42,792 nt of DNA from Actinomycetes bacterium (GTDB lineage: Bacteria > Actinomycetota > Acidimicrobiia > Acidimicrobiales > RAAP-2). Positions 24,856 to 31,832 of this stretch are shown here, one piece after another; within the stretch, counting starts at the first letter, position 1; each line of letters begins with the position of its first letter. The notes under the pieces were generated by a model. That model searched no databases. It saw nothing but the letters and a program-made list of their open reading frames with translations, and had not been told where the DNA came from. A program made the translations under genes and the position numbers. The stretch covers positions 8,211-51,002 of the forward strand of contig JAKATJ010000001.1 of the NCBI GenBank assembly GCA_021828005.1, given 5' to 3'.

Positions 24856-25691
24856 GGTGACCGATGTTGCGCGGACGACGAAGCTGCGCCGGCCACCGGG
24901 GCGCGCTGCGGCAGGAGACGGGCCACCACCGGCAGGACCTCGGCCACCGACCCCTCCGCCGCGACTCGGCCTCGCACGAGCACCACGGCGCGATCGGCCA
25001 TGGCGAGCACCCGGTCGACATGCTGCTCGACGACGAGCAACGAGGTGCCCGCGTCCCGGACCGCTCGCAACGCGCCGAACACCTCGTCGACGACAGCTGG
25101 CGCGAGGCCGAGCGACAGCTCGTCGACCACCAGAAGGCGCGCCGGCACGGCCAGCACCTTTGCGAGGCTCAGCATGCGCTGCTCTCCGCCTGACAACGTG
25201 CCGGCCAGCTGGTGCCGCCGCTCTGCGAGCCGGCCGAAGGCGCCGAACGCCCTGTCGAGGGCACCTTTCGACCGGCGTCGCCCGAGCAGGGCGCGAGCCG
25301 CCAGCTCCAGGTTCTCCTCGACCGTCAGCGACGCCAGGACCGAGCGACCTTCCGGCGCATGGGCGATGCCCGCTCGCGCAATGCGCCACGCCGGCCAGCG
25401 AGTGATCTCGCTCCCGGCGAGCCAGACGGAGCCGGCCTTCGCCCGCACCAAGCCCGAGACCACCCTGGCGACGGTGGACTTTCCCGCTCCGTTCGAGCCC
25501 ACGAGGGCGACGACCGAACCCTCGGGCACGGTGAACGACACCCCGAACAACGCGCGGTACGGGCCGTAGGACGCCTCGACGCGACGGAGCTCGAGGAGCG
25601 GCCGTCCGTCAGCCAGGCTGCGCGCGCCCTGGGCAACCGCGGTCGCGTCGATCCCCGGCCCCGCGTCGATCCCCGTCACCACGGCGCTCAC
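24813..25691 (-). CDS. Branched-chain amino-acid type ABC transporter ATPase (LivF-like)
   Basis: 292 residues. Walker A GSNGAGKST, Q-loop region HAPEGRSVLASLTVEENL, ABC signature LSGGEQRMLSLAK, Walker B LLVVDELSLGLAP, switch His in VVEQHV. The stretch ITRWPAWRIARAGIAHAPEGR is typical of LivF. GTG start at 25691 overlaps the livG-like stop by GTGA. About 40 extra residues at each end: N-terminal GIDAGPGIDATAVAQG and a Ser/Gln/Pro-rich C-terminus. Walker B has DEL in place of the usual DEP. Last gene of the operon beginning at 29802. Confidence 0.92.
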   Translation of the reverse strand: MSAVVTGIDAGPGIDATAVAQGARSLADGRPLLELRRVEASYGPYRALFGVSFTVPEGSVVALVGSNGAGKSTVARVVSGLVRAKAGSVWLAGSEITRWPAWRIARAGIAHAPEGRSVLASLTVEENLELAARALLGRRRSKGALDRAFGAFGRLAERRHQLAGTLSGGEQRMLSLAKVLAVPARLLVVDELSLGLAPAVVDEVFGALRAVRDAGTSLLVVEQHVDRVLAMADRAVVLVRGRVAAEGSVAEVLPVVARLLPQRAPVAGAASSSAQHRSPQQPGGRPGRPDAE

Positions 25692-26452
25692 CGGCCCGAA
25701 CCGAGGTAGGCCCTGCGCACCGCGCCATCGGCCAGCACCGCGTCGACCGGGCCGTCCGCGATCACCCTGCCCACGTCCAGCACCACGAGCCGGTCCACCA
25801 CTGCGGTGACCAAGTCCAGGTCGTGCTCGACCAGGGCCACGGCCACGCCTCGCTCGCGACGGACCCGCCCGAGCACCGACACCAGAATGGTGCGCTCCCC
25901 GTCGTCGAGCCCCGACGACGGCTCGTCCAGCATGAGGAGCTTGGGCGGGCCGACGAGCGCACGCGCGAGCTCGACCAGCCGGCACCGCCCGAGGTTGAGC
26001 GCCTCGACCGGCACGTCCGCCACGTCGCCCAGCCCGACGAGCTCGAGCAGGTCGTCGGCCTCGCGTCGCTCGCGCGGCGCCGGCCGGCCCAGCCCGACCA
26101 CGTCCTTCCACAAGCGTCCACCGCCGCCCCGGACCCTCTCGGTTACGAGGAGGTGCTCGCGCGGCGTCATGCCGCCGAACAGCTCGAGGCGCTGGAACGT
26201 CCTCCCGATGCCGAGCAACCCCCGGCGAAAGGTCGGCAAACGGTCGATGCGTCTGCCGTCGAAAGCGATCCAGCCGGCGTCTGGCTCCACGACCCCGAGG
26301 ATGCAGTCGAACAGCGTCGTCTTGCCTGCGCCGTTCGGTCCGACGACGCCGACCGATCCGCCGGCGTCGATGCGCAGCGACACGTCCGAGAGCGCGACGA
26401 CGCGGCCGAACCGCTTGGTGAGGCCCGCCGTCTCGAGCATGGCCGCGGTCAC
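25688..26452 (-). CDS. Branched-chain amino-acid type ABC transporter ATPase (LivG-like)
   Basis: 254 residues. Walker A GPNGAGKTTLFDCILG, Q-loop IGRTFQRLELFGGMT (LivG hallmark), Walker B LLMLDEPSSGLD and LVEHDLDLV. The ABC signature position reads LNLGRCRLVELARAL, so the usual LSxGQ/E is replaced by LGRCR. The GTG start at 26452 overlaps the permease stop (GTGA); an internal ATG at 26440 is the alternative. It is followed by livF through another GTGA overlap. Confidence 0.92.
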   Translation of the reverse strand: MTAAMLETAGLTKRFGRVVALSDVSLRIDAGGSVGVVGPNGAGKTTLFDCILGVVEPDAGWIAFDGRRIDRLPTFRRGLLGIGRTFQRLELFGGMTPREHLLVTERVRGGGGRLWKDVVGLGRPAPRERREADDLLELVGLGDVADVPVEALNLGRCRLVELARALVGPPKLLMLDEPSSGLDDGERTILVSVLGRVRRERGVAVALVEHDLDLVTAVVDRLVVLDVGRVIADGPVDAVLADGAVRRAYLGSGR

Positions 26453-28470
26453 CGCCGATCGCCCCCATGCAGGTGCGGGCGCAGGTGTGGGCGCAGGTGC
26501 CCGTGGCGCTGCCCGGTGGCGGCGCCGGAGGGGCCGGCATACGTGGGCTCTGCCCGCTGGAGGTGGCGGGTCAGCTGCTCCGCCCGGTCGAGCACCCAGG
26601 CCTTGCCGTAGGCGACCACGCCCTCGGGATGGCGGACATAGGTGAGCGCCGCCAACGCGAAGACGAGCGCGAGCAGCGAGCTGAACCGGCTCGACAGCGT
26701 GCTGGTGAGCTGCATGAGCACCGCGTAGAGGACGCCGGCCTCCAGCGCGCCGGCGACCGAGTACACGCCGACGGCGGCCACCACGACGACGTAGACGAGC
26801 GAGAACTGGTAGTTGAAGTCGTTCACGGAGATCGACTGCTGCAAGGACGCGTACAGGGCGCCGCCGATCCCGGCGATGGCCGCCGACAGCGTGAACGCCA
26901 CGACACGCAGCCGCCGCATGTCGATCCCGATGGCCGCCGATCCCCGCTCCGAGCCGCGAAGCGCGGCGAGCTCCCGGCCGATCGTCCCCCCCTGGACCAG
27001 CTTCACCGCCCCGGCCAGCAGGACCAGGAAGGCCAGGACCAGCCAGAAGAAGGCACCGTTGCCGGCGAAGCTGACGGTGCCCACCTGCGGGCGCGGCACT
27101 GTGAGGCCCGTCGCGCCGTTGCCGGACCATGGGTAGAGGAACAGGACGTTTGTCGCCAGCAGGGCGAACGAAAGCGTGAGGAGGCCGACCGCGATGCCCC
27201 CGAGACGCAGGGCCGGCAGCGCGACCACGGCGCCGAGCGCGGCGGCCAACAGCCCGCCGAGCAGGACGGCGGCGAGGACCGGCACCGCGTGCATGGCCAG
27301 CTGGCCGGCGGTGAAGGCGCCCGCGCCGGCGAACGCTGCCTGGCCGAGGGAGATCTGGCCGCCCATCCCGGTGAGCAGGGTGATGGAGAGGAAGACGATC
27401 GAGAGGACGGTGCCGAGGGTGAAGACGAACTCCCAGCTGCCCGGGACGAGGACCACGGTCGTGGCCACGAGCATGCCCGCGACGAGCACGCTGAACGCCC
27501 GGCTGCCCACGGCGACCTGGGTCATGCGCGCCGGGGCCCGGAAGGCGAGAGCCGGCGGGTCGCAACTGGCGAGCGGGTCCCGCGCGGCGGGCTGGCGCAG
27601 GGTCCGGCGGGCGACGAGCGCGATCGCCAGGACCACGAACGGGAACGCCGGGCGCAGACCCGACGACAGGATCGTCCCCGAGGGCAGGTAGCCGGCGAGG
27701 AGCTGCTGGGCGATCCCGAGCCCGATCGCTCCGGCCAACACGAGCGGCAGGCTCTCGAAGCCGCCGATGGCCGCGGCGGCGATGGCGGCGACGAGCAGGG
27801 CCGTGAAGTTGGGAGCGCTCACGGTAGCGAAGAGCGGGGCGAGGAGCACCCCGGCCAGCCCCGCGAAGAGGCTGGAGAGCACCCAAGCCGTGGCGCTCGT
27901 GCGGTCGGCCCGCACGCCGGACAGCTCCGCCATCCGTGGGCTCTCCACCACGGCCCGCATGCGCAACCCGAGGCCGCTCGAGCGAAGCACCAGCGCGAAC
28001 AGCCCGACCACCACCACGGTGATCACCGTGGTGGACAGCTCCCCGCCGCTCACCGGGGTGCTGCCAAGGCGGAAGTAGATCTTCCAGGTCTGCAGCACGA
28101 GCGAGGACGGGAGGCGTGTCGAGGTCCCGATGATCATCTGCGTGACGCTCGGGATGGCGATGAGGAGACCGAGGGCCGGGACGAGCTTGACCAGCGGCCC
28201 GGCCGTGCGCGTGTAGCGGAAGAGGAGCCGCTCCATGGCGAGCCCGATGGCGGGGCTGGCGACCAGGACCGCGACGACGAAGGCAGCCCACGCCGGCCAG
28301 GCGTCGTGCACGGCGATCGAGAAGATGATCGCCGAGACGTATGCCTGGGCGCCGAAGGCGAGGTTGAACACGCCCGACGCCCGGTAGGTGAGCACCAGCC
28401 CGGCCCCCATGAGCGCGTAGGCGCATCCGTAGGGGATGCCGGGGAGGAGGAACGAGAGGAAAAGCGCCAC
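26449..28470 (-). CDS. Fused LivH-LivM ABC permease with His-rich tail
   Basis: 673 residues. Residues 1-300 are LivH-like (GIPYGCAYALMGAGLVLTYRASGVFNLAFGAQAYVSA; GLGLRMRAVVESPRMAELSGV). Residues about 325-640 are LivM-like (LSITLLTGMGGQISLGQAAFAGAGAFTAG; RGSERGSAAIGIDMRRLRVVAFTLSAAIAGIGGALYA). The two permeases, separate in E. coli, form one chain here, as in some actinobacterial systems. About 16-18 membrane helices. The C-terminal tail repeats L-R-P-H with extra histidines (HGHLRPHLRPHLHGGD), coded by the 12-bp repeat at 26469-26504. It lies 21 bp downstream of the binding-protein gene. Confidence 0.93.
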   Translation of the reverse strand: MALFLSFLLPGIPYGCAYALMGAGLVLTYRASGVFNLAFGAQAYVSAIIFSIAVHDAWPAWAAFVVAVLVASPAIGLAMERLLFRYTRTAGPLVKLVPALGLLIAIPSVTQMIIGTSTRLPSSLVLQTWKIYFRLGSTPVSGGELSTTVITVVVVGLFALVLRSSGLGLRMRAVVESPRMAELSGVRADRTSATAWVLSSLFAGLAGVLLAPLFATVSAPNFTALLVAAIAAAAIGGFESLPLVLAGAIGLGIAQQLLAGYLPSGTILSSGLRPAFPFVVLAIALVARRTLRQPAARDPLASCDPPALAFRAPARMTQVAVGSRAFSVLVAGMLVATTVVLVPGSWEFVFTLGTVLSIVFLSITLLTGMGGQISLGQAAFAGAGAFTAGQLAMHAVPVLAAVLLGGLLAAALGAVVALPALRLGGIAVGLLTLSFALLATNVLFLYPWSGNGATGLTVPRPQVGTVSFAGNGAFFWLVLAFLVLLAGAVKLVQGGTIGRELAALRGSERGSAAIGIDMRRLRVVAFTLSAAIAGIGGALYASLQQSISVNDFNYQFSLVYVVVVAAVGVYSVAGALEAGVLYAVLMQLTSTLSSRFSSLLALVFALAALTYVRHPEGVVAYGKAWVLDRAEQLTRHLQRAEPTYAGPSGAATGQRHGHLRPHLRPHLHGGDRR
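26469..26504. repeat. 12-bp tandem repeat encoding the His-rich permease tail
   Basis: Three 12-base units starting GCAGGTG (26469-26480, 26481-26492, 26493-26504), the first two differing at one base and the third diverging at its end. On the minus strand they encode the L-R-P-H repeats at the permease C-terminus. Being in frame, copy number could vary without harm. Confidence 0.75.
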
Positions 28471-28491
28471 GACGTGCCCGCGCTCTTCTGA

Positions 28492-29802
28492 TCAGGTCGG
28501 TGGCACGCCGGCTGGCACGGGGTTCAGCACGCTGATCGGTCTTGTCGCCGGGGGATGGGGCGTCTCGAAGCAGGAGAACACGCTCTTCTTCGTGCCGTAG
28601 ACGGGGACGAACGTCTTCCCCTCGGCTTGGACGAACGCATTGCAGTTGATCGGGCCGGAGCTCGTGTGGGCGGTGCGCCAGTCGACCGGGGCGAGAATTG
28701 TGTCGGCGGTGAACGACTTGAACGTGTTGATGGCGTGCACCAGGCGGCTGCGCGTCAGGTTCCGGCCCACCGCCCTCAGGCCCTCGACGAAGAGGGCCGC
28801 GCTCGTCCAGCCCGCGAGCGCCGTCTCCGAGGGCAGGGTGCGCGGGAAGTACCGCTTCAGCGTCTTCTGGAACTGGTCCATCCCTGGGTAGGCGCCGGGG
28901 TGGAGCTTCGTGACCTCGAACGGCACGTTCGGCTCCATGAAGTAGACACCTTGCATCGACGACGTGTGCTGGCGGATGGCGTTCTCGTCGTAGCCTGTCG
29001 CCCAAAGCTGCGTGACGCCCGTCATGCCTGTCGCTCTCATCGTCTGTGACAGAAGCACGTCGCCGCTGAGTGTCATGCACGACACGACCATGTCGACCTT
29101 CGCCTGCTTCATGCGGGTCACGTCGGCGTGAAGGTCGCTGGCCGGGGCGGGGATCGCGAGGTCCTCGTAGGCGATGGGGACGTGGTACCTGCGGAGCCCG
29201 TTCACCATGCCTCTGCAGCCCTGCTGGGACTGGGCGACGTTGTAGGCCAGCACCGCCGCCGCACGGACATGGTGCTGCTGGGCGACGAACGCGGCCTGGA
29301 CGTTGGGAGACGTGAATGTGATGTACGAGCCGTTGTTGCCGTACAGGCTCGGGCCGTCCATCCACTGGGGGTTCACGTGCAGCCCGAACGTAGGCACGCC
29401 TTGCGCGGCGAGGAACTTGCCACCGGCGAAGGACGCAGTCGCCACCGCCACCACTGCGAACACGTGGTACTGGTCGACCAGCGTCCGGGCCTGGCTCGCG
29501 TCGATCGACGGGCTGGACTGGTCGTCGAGCGTGTAGGCGAGGTCGATCTCGCGGCCGTCCACGCCGCCCTTCGCGTCGACCATGTCGATGTACGCACGCG
29601 CCCCTGTGACCACCGGGGCGAACAGGGCGGGCAGCGGGCCGGTCTGCGAGACGAGGGCGCCCACGACGACGCGTGTCGAGTACACGCCCGTCGTGCCGTT
29701 CTCGGGGGCGTTGGTGGACGTCGAGGCGCACCCCGTCAGGACCGCCGCCAGGAGGACGCTGACGAGCACGGCCACGACGCGCGCCGCGCTGGAGGTCCGC
29801 AC
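28492..29802 (-). CDS. ABC transporter substrate-binding lipoprotein, LivJ-type
   Basis: 436 residues from GTG at 29802, chosen because it gives a normal lipoprotein signal (RTSSAARVVAVLVSVLLAAVLTGC; lipobox LTGC). The frame stays open to a GTG at 29904, which would add 34 poorly conserved residues. Type-1 periplasmic-binding fold: VVVGALVSQTGPLPALFAPVVTGARAYIDMVDAKGGVDGREIDLAYTLDDQSSP, then QARTLVDQYHVFAVVAVA and AVLAYNVAQSQQGC. First gene of the operon SBP-livHM-livG-livF. Substrates of this class include branched-chain amino acids, amides, urea and aromatic acids; which applies here cannot be told. Confidence 0.9.
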   Translation of the reverse strand: MRTSSAARVVAVLVSVLLAAVLTGCASTSTNAPENGTTGVYSTRVVVGALVSQTGPLPALFAPVVTGARAYIDMVDAKGGVDGREIDLAYTLDDQSSPSIDASQARTLVDQYHVFAVVAVATASFAGGKFLAAQGVPTFGLHVNPQWMDGPSLYGNNGSYITFTSPNVQAAFVAQQHHVRAAAVLAYNVAQSQQGCRGMVNGLRRYHVPIAYEDLAIPAPASDLHADVTRMKQAKVDMVVSCMTLSGDVLLSQTMRATGMTGVTQLWATGYDENAIRQHTSSMQGVYFMEPNVPFEVTKLHPGAYPGMDQFQKTLKRYFPRTLPSETALAGWTSAALFVEGLRAVGRNLTRSRLVHAINTFKSFTADTILAPVDWRTAHTSSGPINCNAFVQAEGKTFVPVYGTKKSVFSCFETPHPPATRPISVLNPVPAGVPPT

Positions 29803-30135
29803 GCCGCGGGGCCGCCGCCTCTGGTCGGTCCCGCCTCGCGCACGCGTGCCCAGACCGGGGTCATGCTCCTCCACGATCGCATGGTGCGTCGCCGGCTGAC
29901 CCACGAGACAGTGCCGAAGGTCCTGCCCACGCCGTCCGGCGGACGCCGCAAGAGCCGGACGAGGACCGACCGGCTCCTTGCCGGCGACGCGTTCTCATGA
30001 CCAAGGTCCCTGTTGCAAACCGTTGTGCCGAGTCAACATATGGGCATGGCGTACGGCACCGCGGGATTGTGAGGCGGACGGATCACCGCGGTCGCCGTGC
30101 GTCGCCGCACCCGGCCGGTGACGCCGGGCGGGGCC
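29803..30135. other. Intergenic region, probable promoter of the ABC operon
   Basis: 333 bp between two minus-strand genes. No credible gene found. Bases 30001-30060 are clearly AT-richer than their surroundings. On the minus strand TTGACT (complement of 30031-30036) could be a -35 element, but no good -10 is found at normal spacing. The rest is GC-rich and featureless to the eye. Confidence 0.4.
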
Positions 30136-30924
30136 CTAGTCGGCCCGGGCGGCTTCGACGTTGCGCCCGCGGACCGGCAGCTGCCGGATGATCGCGTCCC
30201 GACCCCCGTCCCCCACCGGCTCTCCGTCCCTCGCAGGCTTGGAGAGCCCGGGGGACGTCGCCCTTCGCGACGTCGATGGCCGTGTCGCGAACGGGCCGAT
30301 CGAGCCGCGGGTCCCAAGGTGTTCGTGGACGGTGGGGTCCACGACGTGACGATGCGCTGGGACCGCGTCGACGGAGAGCCGGAACAGCTCCCAGCGCCGC
30401 GCGGACCACAGGATCGTGACGGTGGCGAGCACGAGCGGCGTCACCCAGTCGAGCAGCGTGAAGGCGAGCCGACCGGGCAGCAGCGCAGTCGTGCTGCACG
30501 CGAGCGCGACGACGAGAGACCCGACCCCCCACGCCAGGGTCATCTCGACGTTCACCTTGCGAAAGCGCGGGTCCTCACGAAGGCCCGGTGCGACGAGCCG
30601 GACCGTGTAAGTCTCGCTCAGCGGGGTGAAGCGCAGCGACCCGAACGCGAGCAGGCCGAGCGTGGCGACGACCAGCGCCCTGGGGAGGCTCACCTGGTCG
30701 TTCCAGGCAGGGAAGACCAGCGCCGACACGAGGCAGACTGCGAAGATCCCCGAGGCGATGCTCGGCAGGAGCGCATACCGGCCGCGCCAGTAGGACCAGA
30801 CCACGAGCCCGGCGCTGCAGCCGAGGGAGCTGCCGCTCGCCCACGCCACGCCGAGCCCGAGCTTGCGATCCATCATGACGAACACCAGCCACGGCAGCAT
30901 GTCGACGTAGGCCTCGGCGTCCAT
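30136..30924 (-). CDS. Multi-pass membrane protein, unknown function
   Basis: 262 residues, ATG at 30924 with GAGGAG 6 bases upstream. About six hydrophobic segments lie between residues 8 and 170, including LPSIASGIFAVCLVSALVFPAW, ALVVATLGLLAFGSL, MTLAWGVGSLVVALACSTTALL and LLDWVTPLVLATVTILW, then a long hydrophilic, Arg-rich C-terminus (about 175-262). The charged loop ETYTVRLVAPGLREDPRFRKVNVEMT between helices 4 and 5 may be functional. Not recognised. Divergent from the MarR unit with a shared 144-bp control region, so it may be a MarR target. Confidence 0.7.
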   Translation of the reverse strand: MDAEAYVDMLPWLVFVMMDRKLGLGVAWASGSSLGCSAGLVVWSYWRGRYALLPSIASGIFAVCLVSALVFPAWNDQVSLPRALVVATLGLLAFGSLRFTPLSETYTVRLVAPGLREDPRFRKVNVEMTLAWGVGSLVVALACSTTALLPGRLAFTLLDWVTPLVLATVTILWSARRWELFRLSVDAVPAHRHVVDPTVHEHLGTRGSIGPFATRPSTSRRATSPGLSKPARDGEPVGDGGRDAIIRQLPVRGRNVEAARAD

Positions 30925-30977
30925 CGGGGCTCCTCGTTCGGAATGCTCTCAACGAGAACCGGAGCGGCAGGAAGCTG

Positions 30978-30999
30978 CCGGTTCACTGCGCTGAACAGG
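30978..30999. promoter_or_regulatory. Inverted repeat, candidate MarR operator
   Basis: CCGGTTCA (30978-30985), six bases, then TGAACAGG (30992-30999); the arms match at 7 of 8 positions. It sits in the divergent gap between the membrane-protein gene (start 30924) and the leader-marR unit (31069 onward), where a MarR dimer would be expected to bind. The spacing of half-sites suits a winged-helix dimer. Confidence 0.55.
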
Positions 31000-31068
31000 C
31001 GGTTCGGCTATTCTTTGGCCTACAGTAACCTCGTCGGTAGTCTCCGACACTTCACCAGCGGAGGGGAA

Positions 31069-31107
31069 ATGATGCATCCCGCAATGATGTGTGGGGTCGC
31101 CTCGTGA
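31069..31107 (+). CDS. Twelve-residue leader peptide coupled to marR
   Basis: Encodes MMHPAMMCGVAS and stops at TGA 31105-31107, which overlaps the GTG of the marR gene (31104) as GTGA. A strong site, GGAGGGG, stands just before its two ATGs, whereas the marR GTG has no site of comparable strength. The arrangement implies that marR is translated by ribosomes finishing this peptide. Four Met, one His and one Cys in twelve residues is unusual. Not known to me as a described leader. Confidence 0.5.
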   Translation: MMHPAMMCGVAS

Positions 31108-31610
31108 CGGCGCTTCCAGAACCGTCCACCCACTCCGCGTCCATCGAAGCGGTCATCGCCTTCGTCGAGGCGATCGACACGGCGCAGTCGGCGCTCCGCG
31201 CCATCGGCGACGACGCGCTGAACGACCTCGGAGGGGGGATCACCACGACCCAGCTGCGCCTCCTCGACCGGCTCGAGCGCCTCGGCGAGTCCAGGCTGAT
31301 CGACCTCGCAGACGCGCTGTCGATCGCGCCGTCGACCGCGACGCGTCTGTGCGACGCGTTGGCGGAGCGCCAGCTCATCGTGCGGCACCGCCGCGGTCGC
31401 GACCGTCGTGAGCTGCAGATCCGGCTGACCGAGGCCGGCACGCAGCTTTTGGAGGCCGTGCGCGGGCGCACCGTGAGCGAGTGGACGCGGGCCCTCGCCG
31501 GCATCAGCGAAGAGGAACGCCTGCACGTGGAGCGCGTCCTCGCAAGGATCGCCCCCCCAGAGGCGGAGCAGGGTCCGCCCGGGGACCCCGCCCACGAGCT
31601 GTCCGCCTAG
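31104..31610 (+). CDS. MarR-family transcriptional regulator
   Basis: 168 residues from the GTG at 31104; an in-frame GTG at 31089 would add five. Helical dimerisation ends surround a winged helix-turn-helix (about 50-115): TTTQLRLLDRLERLGESRLIDLADALSIAPSTATRLCDALAERQLIVRHRRGRDRRELQIRLTEAGTQLL. MarR proteins repress nearby exporter or catabolic genes and release DNA on binding phenolic or other ligands, or on Cys oxidation; no Cys stands out except one in the recognition-helix region (RLCDAL). Neighbours fit: a DHA2 exporter 222 bp downstream and a divergent membrane protein. A palindromic candidate operator lies at 30978-30999. Confidence 0.9.
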   Translation: MTALPEPSTHSASIEAVIAFVEAIDTAQSALRAIGDDALNDLGGGITTTQLRLLDRLERLGESRLIDLADALSIAPSTATRLCDALAERQLIVRHRRGRDRRELQIRLTEAGTQLLEAVRGRTVSEWTRALAGISEEERLHVERVLARIAPPEAEQGPPGDPAHELSA

Positions 31611-31679
31611 CACCCGCGTCCGCAGGGGAGCCCGCGCCGGCGCGGCGGCAGCGCGCGGCGGTGGCACGCGGCGGCATTC

Positions 31680-31693
31680 GGGACGTTCGGCCC
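31680..31693 (+). promoter_or_regulatory. DevR-box-like site upstream of the MFS exporter
   Basis: GGGACGTTCGGCCC matches GGGAC-NN-TCGGCCC exactly. It is 69 bases past the marR stop and about 140 bases before the exporter start, inside the 31611-31832 gap, which otherwise shows only GC-rich sequence. Confidence 0.5.
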
Positions 31694-31832
31694 TGCCTCC
31701 CTCGCCGGCGGCTCCTTAGCGTGCGAGACGTGCGGCCGCGCGCGGGTTTCATGCGATCGACGTGCCCGAGGCGCGACTACCCGGACGCCGTGAACGTCCA
31801 GTGTGCGGAGGGGCCCGCGTCCACCTCTTGTC

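Noticed and set aside
25688-29731. A 1347-codon open frame spanning the ABC operon
   Set aside because: Only its last 254 residues (LivG) are a real protein; the rest is an out-of-frame reading of the fused permease and the binding protein.
29995-30060. TTGCAA...ACATAT as a plus-strand promoter
   Set aside because: No plus-strand gene follows within reach, and the match to a -10 element is poor.
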